From Tretioscincus oriximinensis (taxonomy: Eukaryota; Chordata; Lepidosauria; Squamata; Gymnophthalmidae), in assembly GCA_022410635.1 (NCBI GenBank), contig JAJVDF010000208.1, positions 1,045,053-1,109,052 on the forward strand: a stretch of DNA of 64,000 nucleotides, given 5' to 3'. Of this stretch, positions 53,176 to 63,747 are shown one piece after another. Made by a program: the position numbers and the translations under genes. The stretch's first letter is position 1, and each line of letters opens with the position of its first letter. The notes below the pieces were generated by a model. It was not told where the DNA came from. It did no database searches and worked only from the letters and a program-made list of their open reading frames with translations.

Positions 53176-53895
53176 TCCTAAGGCTTGTACTTATTTTTCT
53201 AAGCGAAAAATGAGGGAAGAGCAAAATATTGCAATTGAATTTTTATGTTGCTGGAAATATGATTCTGTGCAACAGTTTGGCTTTTTTTGCAATGCGCCCA
53301 GGTTGCTATGACCCAACTATTGTTCTAAACAGTTGAAGCCATCAGCATTTCGACTCCCTTCAGCTCCACTATAAAATGATATTTGTTTGATGTGATTGTA
53401 ATGTAAGAGAGCCCAATCCCTTTGTTTGACGACAGCCCTCTCTTTACAAACTCTTATCTTTGAGGCCTGCTATTAATTCACTGATAAGCAAAGGTGCGAT
53501 GGCAACCAGGAAAATTTCTCACCAGAACTATAAGCAGCATCAGGTTAGAGATTAGAATTGAATATGTATTCCCAAAATCAAACTTCNCCAGGTCACGTCA
53601 CCCTTTTGTGGTCACCTGAAAAATACAGGCATTCTTGTCTTTGGGTATTGCCANAGAAGTGGAAATAGAGTCATTGTGATGACTTCAATTATTTGCAAGC
53701 ATCGAAAACCCGTTTTAAAAATGGTTTGTGTATTTTCCACCTGGCATCTGCTCCTGCCGCTCCACAGCTCGGCATCTCAGTGGAATGCAGGAACCCACAG
53801 GGGCACATAGCATATACCTTGGTGGCTGAGGCACATTGCAAGTTAGATGCTTTCGGCACCTTGAACCGAAAGAAAGAAGGAGACGAAACCTTCAC
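53176..53895. other. Intron 14, single-copy region
   Basis: 53330-53560 is repeat-free and conserved-looking (actataaaatgatatttgttt). No other feature. Confidence 0.4.
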
Positions 53896-54305
53896 CTGTT
53901 CTTGACNCCCTGGCAAATGATATTACAGGAATGCTGCCTGTTTTTTCCATTCTAATAGCTGTTGATACACTTGTCTTCCATGAATTTAATCCTGCCTTGA
54001 AGCTATCCAGGTTGCTACTTACTACCGCCTCCTCTGGAAGTGAATTCCACAGACCAATGATNCTCTGACCAGAAGACCCCTTTGGGTGTGTTGAAAACCC
54101 NTTTTTGGGGTGCCTGCCGTTTTTTTCTNAGGAAAAAAAANTNAAAAANNAANNTTTTNNAAAAAAAAATGGGGGGCACCCCAAAACCGGGTTTTCATCC
54201 CCCCCNAAAAAGCGGTCATCTGGTCAGCCTACTCTGGGTGAAAANATGCTTTCCCTTGCCTGCTCTCATTCTCCAGATCATCTTCAAGGCTGGTTCTTGG
54301 GTCCT
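53896..54305 (-). repeat. CR1-A LINE fragment interrupted by a palindrome
   Basis: cttgacnccctggcaaatgat, ggaagtgaattccacagacc before the insert and ctctgggtgaaaanatgctt after it. Confidence 0.8.
54068..54231. mobile_element. 164-bp palindromic element with N-rich centre
   Basis: Ends accagaagacccctttggg and ggtcatctggtcagccta are inverted copies. Inner arms ggtgcctgccgttttttt / aaatggggggcacccc also pair. It is flanked by CTCTG on both sides (54063-54067, 54232-54236). The centre (54130-54165) is mostly N and A/T runs. Confidence 0.7.
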
Positions 54306-55452
54306 TGTTATTTTTGCTGACTCAAGTGCTTAAATAGTCATCATCAAAACTTCTGTGGGCAAGGTGTGAGGGGATGTACACTGTGATCAAAAGCTTGGCT
54401 ATTGGTAGAAAAAAATAATTATGCAAATGGAGAAGATTATTATATTGTAGAACAATTAATTTTGGCAGCACAAGCCATTGTTGCTCAAGGATAGAAAGGT
54501 AAACGGACTAAAATTATCTTGTGGATTGATGAATAACTGAGTTTGTAAAAGAAAGAAATAATGAATAGATAGGCAAATGGTATAAGTTAATTATATGGTT
54601 TCCAATTAATAGTACTGTGAGCTTAGAAATTATTAATATTATTGAAATGAGTCCTTCACTTATTATGTACTGTGGAATTTTTTAATGTTAATCTCTGGCT
54701 GTCTTCATTGGTCCTGGGTCAGGGGTAATACAGGCTGGGTTCAGGGGTAATACATCTATAAAATGAAATAAAAATACTAAAAAAACCCAGAATGAAGCAT
54801 GTCTGCGCATGTGAGAAAATGGGAGGCCTGACAGAAATAGGACTCTTGCAAAAAAGAACTGGGGGGGGGGGGGGAAGGGGGGGCGGATACCGTGCACCAC
54901 AGCTGCATAATTAAACCAAACCTAGAACATGGTGATAAACTCTGTATTATGAACAAGATTATGATGCGCATATCCTGGCACAATAAACAGTGAATAATTC
55001 ATGTTGAGTTCAGAAGATAGAGTATGCATCACTCAACTTGTGGAGAGCACAAGGGGATTTCACTAGTATGATTTTTTCTTTGGGGACAATGACAAAGTGC
55101 CACTCAGGAGCAGGAAACTGAAGCACTGAACTATGTACCATGTGCCATAAATCAACACGGCCGTCTAAAAGATGTCTCCCTGGTATCAACATACCATCAA
55201 TTTTTCAATAACCGCCTTAAATAATGGAAAATGTGAATAGCGACAACAGTAATGAAAAATGAAATGTTTTGCACGGCAAGGACCTCAGGATAACACGGCT
55301 AATATGCCGGAGCTGCCAATGAAGGCAAAATGAGAGGTGATCATGGAGAAATTATACTCATTATAGGATGAACAGTTTCAACAAGGCACCTTGGCGTCCC
55401 TTGATCTATTAATTTTGAATGAAATATTTGCAGATTTCAAATNATGGTGATG
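54306..55452. other. Intron 14, single-copy; poly-G tract
   Basis: No repeat recognised. There is a G run near 54861-54882, and 55200-55430 is repeat-free. Confidence 0.45.
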
Positions 55453-55710
55453 CGAAAACTGGGTTTTTATATCACACTTTTCTCATCCGAAGGGACCCAA
55501 GTGGCTTACAATCGATTTTTCACCCAAAAGCATACATTCTACCTTCCCCCACTACACTGTGGTGGTATTCATTTATCTAATTGCAATTACTTGCTTTCAA
55601 ACAGCTGAAGCTACGGCNAGTAAAAGGTGCTCACCCCTCTCCACAGGGCTACGAGAATCGACCTCCTGATTGAAAGACCAGTTCTTAACCTCTGTACCCC
55701 CATGCCTCCA
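55453..55710 (-). repeat. SINE-2 copy, antisense
   Basis: gcgaaaactgggtttttatat, cttttctcatccgaaggg, taacctctgtacccccatgcc. Confidence 0.75.
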
Positions 55711-55817
55711 GATGTTGTTGTTTAAGTTGTGGAAAGATGGTTTTTATACCACATTTTATACTGCCTCCATTCTGTTGAGATGGTGAACTGTTGAACAGCC
55801 ATTTTGCAAGTTGATGA

Positions 55818-56605
55818 ACAGAACATAAGAAGAGCCCACCTAGCCAGCCTTCTGTATCATTCNGAAGCCCACCAGATGCACTTGGGCAGTCCAAACAGAG
55901 NAAAGCAAAATATGCCCCTTTTCATGACTCCCTGCAAGTGGCACTTCAGGAGTCCTGCCTATTGCTCCATCCCGGAGGCAGCATCCAGGCATCCATACTA
56001 GGACCCATTTATTGGTGTCCATAATCCTGTCTAGTCCTGTCTTGAAGCTATCCAAGCTGTCAGCTACCACCACTTCTTCAGGATGTCAATTCCATAGGCC
56101 GATGACCCTCTGGGTGAAAAAATACTTTCCTTTGTCTGTTCTCACTTTTCTGCCCATCAGTTTCAAGGAGGGACCTCTGGCCCTTGTGTTGTGTGATAGA
56201 GAAAACATGTTTTTTCTATTCACGCTGTCCATCCCATGCATGATTTTGTACACTTCCATCAGATCACCTCTCAAACGTTGCCTTTCAAGGCTGAAGAGGC
56301 CCAGATGTTGCAGCCTGACTTCATAAGGGATTCTGCTCCANACCCTTGATCCTTCTTGGTGCCCTTTTCTGCACCTTCTCTAGTTCCACAATATCCCTCT
56401 TGAGATGTGGTGACCAGAACTGAACACAGGATTCCAAATGTGGCCTCACCACAGATTTATAAAGAGGCAAAACAACATTTGCTGACTTGTTTTCGATTCC
56501 TTTCCTAATTATCCCCAGCATGGAATTTGCCTTTTTTGCAGCTGCTGCACACTGCGTTGACATTTTCAGTGAATTGTCCACCAACACCCCAAGATCCGAC
56601 AGAAG
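55818..56605 (-). mobile_element. CR1-A LINE with ORF2 C terminus, antisense
   Basis: The 3' UTR (agaacataagaagagcccacc ... ctgcccatcagtttcaagg) leads into an open minus-strand frame at 56321-56620: [36 protein letters not shown] and [20 protein letters not shown]. This is the conserved C-terminal region of CR1 ORF2. Confidence 0.95.
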
Positions 56606-56609
56606 ACGT

Positions 56610-56958
56610 CGAACAAACAATAGAAAGGGNTTTTTTTCACCCAGACGGCCATTGGTCTGTGAAATTTACTTTCAGCAGAGGTGGTGGTAGCTGGCAGCCT
56701 GCATAGCTTTAAGGAAGGGTTAGACAAATCCATGGAAGCCAAGGGGATCAATGTTTATCCCAATGAACCTCTTGATGCTGCCTCCAAAATGGAGCAACAG
56801 GTAGGATCCCCGAGGTGCAATTTTCAGGAAGTTGAGCACAGGTGAGGCTTTTGTCTTCTGCTTGAGACTGTCCTTGTGCAGTTGTGACAGAAGGCTGGGC
56901 TTGGGCTCTGGCCTTGATTCAACAGGGCTTCTCTTACATTCTCTTGACTAGTGAAGCG
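56610..56958 (+). repeat. CR1-A LINE 3' end, head to head with the previous copy
   Basis: ttcacccagacggccattgg, gaagccaaggggatcaatg, aatggagcaacaggtaggatc, ttcaacagggcttctcttac. Confidence 0.85.
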
Positions 56959-57452
56959 ACATCGTTTTGCATGATCAGGAAACTGGAGTGACCCTCAGTC
57001 AGAAGCTTTCCAGACCTTGGTTGCCCCTTCTGGCTTCTTTTGACCTTCCTTTCCTCAAGGTTTATCCACTTTTAAGTCTTTCAATANTCCCTTGTATTAT
57101 CCTGGGCTGGTCCCTCTTCTCCTCCCATTCCTCTGAAGTTTTATGCTGACTGTGTCTAGAACTTCTGTTTGACCCTTCGAACACATTTCCAGCCCACTGG
57201 AGACAGACTTTGATTTCCAGGCAGTGCTTATTCAAAAAGAAAAATCTAGTAGCAAGTGCATTCGACACTCTGCACGGCTTTGTGCATGCCCGTGTATGGT
57301 TTTTAGATCAATGTTAGTCCCTTGAGTCCCTCTGACTTTTTGCACTAAACATAGTGCCAATACTCTGATTTTTATTTATTTGTTTCACCCAATGCTTGCT
57401 GATGGTTCTTCAGCACACACACACAATTGTTAGAATTGTTTCATCAGTATAA
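56959..57452. other. Intron 14, no recognisable feature
   Basis: Nothing identified. Confidence 0.45.
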
Positions 57453-57765
57453 AAGAAGAAGAAGAAGAACTTGGTTCTTATACCCCGCTTTTTCTCACCT
57501 TTCAAAGGGACTCAGAACGNCTTACAAGGATATATTTTGCCCGAAGGCTTCCATTCTATCTTCCCCACCAGGCTGTGGTGGTTCCCATGTATCTATTTGC
57601 AGTCAGTGGCAATTTCTTGCAATTCTTGCTTTTAATAGCTGGGTTGGCTGGAGCTACAGGCTAGTGGAAGGGGCTCAGCCCTCCCCACGTCCCACACAGA
57701 GCTTCGAAACCTGATCTCCCAGGCGAGAGACGAATTTCTAAGTGACTGAGCTATCCGTGCCTGTC
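57453..57765 (-). repeat. SINE-2, full length, antisense
   Basis: (AGA)n, cttataccccgctttttctc ... ctgagctatccgtgcctg; little diverged. Confidence 0.93.
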
Positions 57766-58494
57766 AAGCCCCCCTTCCCCACGAGGTTTAATCAAGTAGA
57801 CATAGCCAGATTTCAATAGCTGGATGGGTAAAATCCAGTACAGTTCAATGAGAGCATTAACTGCTCTGAGACTCTGGCCAGGTTAATGTCCTCTTTCCCT
57901 TCAGTGATTAGTGGTACAAGTGATCTCCTGCTGTGAGTGTTCCTGGTCTATTTTATTTTAAACCACAACGCTTTCCAAGGCTTGGGCCTCTCTCCCAGGT
58001 CGAACCCATTCCAGTGCGCCTTGCTGCTTCACAAAGAATTGAGAACTCTCCAGCTTCTCCAAGATTGGTGGTGTTACCACAATGGACACCTCGCAGCCCC
58101 TGTCTCCACTGCTCCAGATTCAGGGATCTAAACCTGATTCCCTTTTGCTTACAACGGAGGCTATTGCCCGTCCCTTCAGAACGACGCTCGCCTATCACTT
58201 AGGACCGACTGACCCATGTTCAACTGCTGTTCACTTGGAACCCATCTCCATTTTGGCCTTCAAAGTTTTCATTTGAATATCTGCACTTGTGGCAGCTCCG
58301 CTCGTGCCCTAGGCTTCAAGGCCCATCGCAGCAGCCCTCCTACTCATCGCAGCATAGCCCTCACGGTCCGCAGCAACAACTGAGTATGGGCTCGATCCTG
58401 GTCATTCTCTTACCCCACAGGTCAGCTGCTCATGAGGAAGCCATGCCATGCCTCATGTTGTTAAGTTCTCATGANGAGGCTATAACCTAGGCAT
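57766..58494. other. Intron 14, no recognisable feature
   Basis: Overlapping short frames at 57933-58276 have no family match and no conserved motif. Confidence 0.45.
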
Positions 58495-58985
58495 CCTGAG
58501 AACCACAGCTCATCTAATCCATTCTTCTACTCCATATAGTGGCCCATCAATTACTTTTGGGTCTCTCAAGCAGAAGACCAAGTCAAGAAGAAGAAGAACT
58601 AGCTTCTTATAACCCACTTTTCTCACCTTTCAAAGGGACTCAAAGTGGCTTACAAGGGTATTTTGCTCGAAGGCTATTCTATCTTCCCCACCAGTCTGTG
58701 GTAGTTCCCATGANCCACTTGCAATCAGTTGCAATTTCTTTCAATTCTTGCTTACTAATAGCTGAGTTGGCTAGAGCTACAGGNTAGGAGAAGGTGCCCA
58801 CCCCTCCCCAAGGCCGACACAGGGCCTCCAAACCCCGTTTCCCAGATACCATCTCCTTAGCGACTGAGCCATTTGTGCCTTCACTCCCAGCAAATAGCCT
58901 TTAAAGGCCTCCTGTCTTTTCAACCTGAAGTCAGAACTTAGCTACCTACTCTAGCAGTCATTCATGCACTTGGCCTCCATGGATT
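58495..58985 (-). repeat. CR1-A LINE fragment split by a SINE-2
   Basis: 58495-58583 (aaccacagctcatctaatcc, ctcaagcagaagaccaag) and 58882-58985 (actcccagcaaatagccttt, cacttggcctccatgg) are the two sides of the insertion. Confidence 0.75.
58584..58881 (-). repeat. SINE-2, full length, antisense, nested in CR1-A
   Basis: (AGA)n tail, cttataacccacttttctca ... agcgactgagccatttgtgcc. Confidence 0.9.
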
Positions 58986-59199
58986 AAGGGGAGCCTTGAT
59001 GGGTAGAGTCTAGTCTCAGATTGTCTCGGAGTTGATTCATGNGTAAAAGCAAAACATGCTGGCTGAACCGGATCATCACTGTTTTATTGGAAAATGGATA
59101 CTCCTGTTTTCTGCTGCAAATTCCAATAACTCCTTGCTTTCAGGGGCCTCTATACATGCCCCTTTTAGATAGAAAGCTAACTTACCTGTTCTCACACTT

Positions 59200-59590
59200 A
59201 CCTGATCTTTCGCCACAGAATGAAATACCTAACGGAGAATTGTTTTCTCTTTATATATATGTATATATTGCACATTGTGTAAAGTAGATGGTATTGCCAT
59301 GTAAGCCTATTGGGTCCCACCGATCCTTCTTTTCATCAGGATACATTTTAAGACATAGTTTAACCTGAAACAGGCCTGAATTTCAAGATGGACCCTACAA
59401 CATGATTCTTGTCATTCTATTAACCGTCATTAATTCCACTTTTTGATACTAGCTCAGCATTGTATAATCCATATGTTGCTTTTTGTAACGACAACGATTA
59501 ATGTCCGATTTCCTGGAGTAATCACTCATACTTGCTTAAAGAATTGTACACACTGCATTGTTTGAATAAAGTTTTTTTTTTTAAAAAAAG
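59200..59590 (+). repeat. Possible LINE 3' UTR
   Basis: Ends tgtttgaataaagtttttttttttaaaa: a polyadenylation signal followed by a T/A-rich tail. No coding part remains, and the class is unknown (L1-like is one possibility). Confidence 0.3.
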
Positions 59591-59795
59591 AGGAGCCCTG
59601 TTGGATGAGCCCATAGCCCATCTAGTCCAACATAACAGCCAGGTATCANGAATAGGGCATTGAGAACAGTTGAAGTTTTTACCTTCTGTTCCATATTACC
59701 AAGGGGCAATTGTTGGGTCACTGTGTGAGANAGAAGGCTGGACTAGATGGGCTCCAGCCCGATTCAGCAGGGTTCTTCTTAGATTCTTATGTTCT
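59591..59795 (+). repeat. CR1-A LINE 3' end, sense
   Basis: gagccctgttggatgagccc is an antisense scrap at the start; then ggcattgagaacagttgaag, gagaaggctggactagatgg and cttcttagattcttatgtt. Confidence 0.7.
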
Positions 59796-59990
59796 AACAT
59801 CCTATCTCACACTGTGGCCCATCAATTATTTCTGGGCATCTCAAGCAGAACACGAAGGCAAAATCTTTACCTAATGTCAGCTACCTTACAAAGGCCTTTA
59901 GAGGTGGTATCTAGGCATCAGTCCTCCATGAATTTGTTCAACTTTTTCTTAAAGCCATCTTGGCTGAGACCTCTTTTGCCGTTCAGATGT
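59796..59990 (-). repeat. CR1-A LINE 3' end, antisense, tail to tail
   Basis: aacatcctatctcacactgtgg, catctcaagcagaacacgaag, gtggtatctaggcatcagtc. Confidence 0.75.
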
Positions 59991-60404
59991 GCCTGAGCCA
60001 TTGTGGTAGATCCGGAACATCTGGAAGGCCCTGTCTAAGAATGGAAAACTTTCCAGGGATCCTTTCTCTGCGTTCTTCTCTACCTTTCATCTGAGCATTT
60101 TTTAATCTCCATTTTCTTATCTCCTGTTTCTCGTCCAAAGTCAGCCCTAACAAATGACCAGTTTCTGGTTTTTCATCTTTGTTTTCCGCTTTGTGGATAT
60201 TGGTTATATTTCTATGATGACAAATGCTTATTGAAAAGTTTGTATGCCCTGGGAACTTCATGAAGTAACCGTCAGCAGCATCAGTAGTCCGAATGTGAAG
60301 GCCCTCTTAATTCTAGGGCCTCTTAATTCTAGATGCACTTGGGATTCCAAGCAGTTAGATCCAAGACCTCTGGCTCAAACCTCCTCATAGTTCATCACAG
60401 AGTT
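59991..60404. other. Intron 14, unassigned charged reading frame
   Basis: The minus frame 59983-60261 reads LLGLTLDEKQEIRKWRLKNA followed by a basic stretch (REERRERIPGKF). The composition is protein-like, but I cannot name a family. Confidence 0.3.
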
Positions 60405-60405
60405 A

Positions 60406-61113
60406 CTGTATATACTCGAGTATAAGCCTAGTTTTTCAGAACATTTTTAATGCTGAAAAAAGCCTCCCTTGGCTTATACTCTGGTGCAGTGCAGTTGTTC
60501 TCCAATCTCTTCCACTGCCACAGAACCGCCTCGGCCTACTCTGTCCTCGCCTTTTCCCTCAGCCACAGGTGGGACTNCACTTCCCAGCATGCTCCAGTGT
60601 CTTCCCTCCTCAAGCCTTTGCAGTTGTCTATGTGCTGCTGCTGCTTTCTTTGCTGCCTCCCTCTGGACCAATACCTGGGGTTTGTTTCAGTTGCACCCCA
60701 AGTGCACAGGAGCCAGAGGATGAATGTGGCAGCAGAAGTCATCACCATCTTACATCTGTCCAGCGAGGCGAGGGCAATGTAGTACCAGACCCTCCCTGCT
60801 GCCAGCATCCTTTACATATGCCTGATCATAAGGGTTTNGGGCCCAAGAAGTGGATGACAAGGAGCCCCTAGTAGCCTCCAGCACGTGGCCCTGAGGACTG
60901 TGTGGCTCCATGGGAGACTGTGTGCCCCAGGGGGTGACAGGCACCTCAGATAGGCATAGGAGAGGTGTTGGGTTCCTTTCCTTCCTTCATCCCCCGCCTG
61001 CTGCATTTCCCACTCTAGGCTTATACTCGAGTCGATAAGTTTTCCCAGTTTTTTGTGGTGAAATTAGCTGNCTTGGTTTACATTCGGGTCGACTTATACT
61101 CGAGTATATACAG
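60406..61113. mobile_element. Terminal-inverted-repeat element, CTCGAG-centred ends
   Basis: The ends CTGTATATACTCGAGTATA (60406) and TATACTCGAGTATATACAG (to 61113) are exact inverted copies. Second inner copies of the words lie at 60471 (ggcttatactctggtgc) and 61019 (ggcttatactcgagtcgata). The 708-bp body has no transposase frame but includes ACTNCACTTCCCAGCATGC (60574-60592). Superfamily not determined. Confidence 0.75.
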
Positions 61114-61909
61114 GTACTTCCAAGTTTGGCCCCATCACAGTTACTTCTGGGAAGACCTTATTAGAGGGGAAGAAGCACTCTTCTATGGTTGCTTCCACAC
61201 TAAGCCACAAATCAAGTCAGCTCAGGATCTCCTGGAGATCCAAAAAAACGTTGTTTGACTCTTTGATTTCAACCAGCACCTGGTGTTCCTCCAATACTTG
61301 TCAGCAGTTCTTGAGTAAAAGTAAACTTAAGCTATCCATTTCTCTTTCTACCTCCCGTTTCCATNTCCCTCCGTGAGTCGTCTTCAAAAGAAGTCTTAAT
61401 TCACGTGAAGCCACTGGAGAATCCATTTCCAGAAAGATTTAATAAAACATATATAGACTACCTCACACTGTGAAAACTATTATTCCCCTGGGTCTTTATG
61501 TGACTAGCCATGAATGTTAATGGCTGCTTTCTGTGGTTTCTAACCTTACGTCTGGCTCCCCTTTCTGCTTTTTTTAGTCCAGAGTGCTAGTATTTCTCCC
61601 GCATAACCCTCATTTTGAGGTAGTGGTGCCTGTGAGGCATAAGAAGAACAATATCTTTTATTTAGTTGTATTTATTAGCAGCCATTCCAGGAGTCCTTCA
61701 CAGTAGAACAAGTATGTAGGAGCCCCTCTGCAATCCTCATTCTTCTGATCTATGTTTTTTTAATCATTGTTATATTCAAAAGTGCAAATGTTGTTAAATT
61801 CAACATCAAATGGACAGTGGATTGCCCAGGGTTTGAGTGGCTAACACAGCTATGGTAGACCTTCAAAATATAGCCAGGAAGAAATATTCCAACTTTCTGC
61901 TCGGTTTAT
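61114..61909. other. Intron 14, mostly unclassified
   Basis: 61140-61215 (ttagaggggaagaagcactct, tggttgcttccacactaagcc) recurs at 63305-63370 and is an unnamed repeat. The rest shows nothing. Confidence 0.45.
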
Positions 61910-62370
61910 AGATGAATCCTAGAATCGAGCTGGAAGGCCCTCGCTCAATTCACTAAACCATCCCAGACCGATGGCTGCCCAGCCTCTGTTTGAAGACGTC
62001 CAGCGAAGGTGAACTCACCATCCCCTGTGGTAACCAATTCTACTGGTTTATATCACCCTTACTGTCAGATCTGTCTGATCGCTAATCTTAATCTTCTTCC
62101 TTGCAGATCCATCCCATTGTTTCTAGCCCTTCCATGTGCCAATGAGAACAATGCTGATCTTTTGCTCTGTGGCAGACCTTCTCTTTTGCACACTAAACAT
62201 TCCTAGATCCTTTAACCATTCCTCGTAGGACATGCTTTCCAGACTACTTACTAGTTACTATCTTTGTAACTTTCTTTTGAACTTGCTCTATTTTATCAAT
62301 GTCACCCTTTTAAATTGGGGTGCCCAGAACTGAACACAGGACTCTTTAAGTATAGTCTGACCAAAGTACT
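61910..62370 (-). mobile_element. CR1-B LINE 3' end, antisense
   Basis: gatgaatcctagaatcgagct, ccagcctctgtttgaagacg, ccttgcagatccatcccatt, gaacttgctctattttatcaa, ggtgcccagaactgaacac. Confidence 0.88.
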
Positions 62371-62431
62371 GCAGAGAGCAGATGTCTAGATAAAATAGGC
62401 ATTAATGACTATTGGTTCTTTCCACACTGAA

Positions 62432-62567
62432 CCTTATTCTGGGCCATGTCTCAACTTATCATCCATATGCCTGTGTAGGCTATGGCAGGCTCCATTTGGG
62501 TCCTGCCATAGCCTGCATGAGCACATNAATGTCAGGCTTCTGTTCTGAGNTACAATCCAGAATAAGG
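62432..62567. mobile_element. Foldback MITE (TATGGCAGG family), best copy
   Basis: The ends ccttattctgg and ccagaataagg are inverted. The centre gtgtaggctatggcaggctcc / gggtcctgccatagcctgca pairs over about 17 bp. Confidence 0.75.
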
Positions 62568-62630
62568 ACCACAGTATAAACTTAGGGTATGATATCACAG
62601 AGTCAATTTCTCAATTATAAATTAACGTAA

Positions 62631-62852
62631 TTGCATTTCAATCCTGCTCTGTACCCTAAGGAGCCAGAGCAGAACAATAAACCCAATAAGGTAGACTTTC
62701 CCAAACCCAATCCTGCAGTTCTTGAACAAAGAAACTACAAAGGAAGGTTTGAAAGAGAAGCAGCAGAACTTGAATACATTCACAAGTTCCAGACCATNAG
62801 CAAAGGACTTAACAGAGACGATGGTTTCCTGGCCAACTATACATTTTTATGA
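62631..62852 (+). mobile_element. Retroelement ORF C terminus, possibly Penelope-like
   Basis: An open frame ending in a TGA at 62850 reads RNYKGRFEREAAELEYIHKF and then KGLNRDDGFLANYTFL. The pattern E..YIHKF.T...GLN.D.G resembles the C-terminal part of the GIY-YIG endonuclease of Penelope-like elements. About 200 bases further on come a TATA-like box and a hammerhead-like core. Identity is an inference from short motifs. Confidence 0.4.
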
Positions 62853-63018
62853 CACCTGCTAAGTATTTGATTGTTTCTCTACCAGACGTTGCCCCTTGTT
62901 GCCCCGGGCACTTTTTCACACAAGGAGATTAGTTCCTGCTATTTACCTGTTTTTCTAACCTGCAATTCAACACCTCCCTACAGTTGCATATGCTTTGTCT
63001 TCTCCCATACACATTTTC

Positions 63019-63160
63019 CTATAAATACCTGACCCTAGCATTAGTCCCTCAGCATCTGAAGAAGTAGACGTATCTACGAAAGCTTATGCCAACCACTTTT
63101 CTCAAGTTAGTCTCAAAGTGCTGCTAGCTCCTTTGCTGGACCTCCAGATCTTGTATCACA
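63019..63160 (+). ncRNA. Hammerhead-ribozyme-like core downstream of a TATA-like box
   Basis: CTATAAATACC lies at 63019-63029. CTGAAGA follows at 63056-63062 (fits CUGANGA), then GTAGA/TCTAC as stem II with one extra A before it, GAAA at 63078-63081 and GCTTATGC as a 2-3 bp stem III hairpin. The next bases are CA rather than UH, and no stem I is obvious, so this copy is probably not self-cleaving. The segment continues caagttagtctcaaagtgctgc. Confidence 0.45.
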
Positions 63161-63612
63161 ACCACAACCAGTTTAATCAGTGTGGGGGAAAAAACTGTTG
63201 GTTAGCATCGTCGAGTGAGCTAAGTTTGAAAAACTTGTTAAAATTATGTCTGTTCCCCAAAGAGAGAAATCTTCAACAAAGGATTTGAGTAAAGAATGCA
63301 GTGAAATTACTACAGGGGAAGAGGCACTCTTGCTATGATTGCCTCTACAGTAAGCCACGAGCCGCGTTGTAGCTAGATGCATCTCAAGAAGGAATAATTT
63401 TGCAACCTGGGGGGCAACACAGGCTCCCTTATGTACCCCATAAGAGAGAAATGGGAGCAGGTCTCTCTGAGAGCTCTCTGTAAAGAAGATAGACAATTGT
63501 TGGACCAGTTGGTCTAAATTAGAAACTTAAATATCATATAACCTTAGCAGTGGCATTAAACAACCTTGCAGGTTACACAGGAAAGACTAATCTATAAAAA
63601 AAAATATTAAGC
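63161..63612. other. Intron 14, unclassified
   Basis: Contains the second copy of the unnamed repeat (63305-63370). Nothing else is recognised. Confidence 0.4.
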
Positions 63613-63725
63613 CCTTTCTGCTCCTGGACCTTATTCAGGATTATATCTGAAAACAGCGACCAGTGGAACAGTTTGCCACAGGGGGTGGTGAGTTCGCCTT
63701 CCCTGGAAGTCTTCAAACAGAGACT
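63613..63725 (+). repeat. MITE half followed by a CR1-B fragment
   Basis: 63613-63650 is the left part of the TATGGCAGG-family MITE (ggaccttattcaggattata). 63658-63722 is CR1-B in sense (gtggaacagtttgccacagg, cttccctggaagtcttcaaac). Confidence 0.6.
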
Positions 63726-63747
63726 TCACAGAGGAAATTTTCCCAAA

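Noticed and set aside
57933..58276. Three overlapping frames of 64-89 codons, both strands
   Set aside because: Proline/serine/leucine-rich without any family motif; no splice-bounded exon that fits BRIP1 phase.
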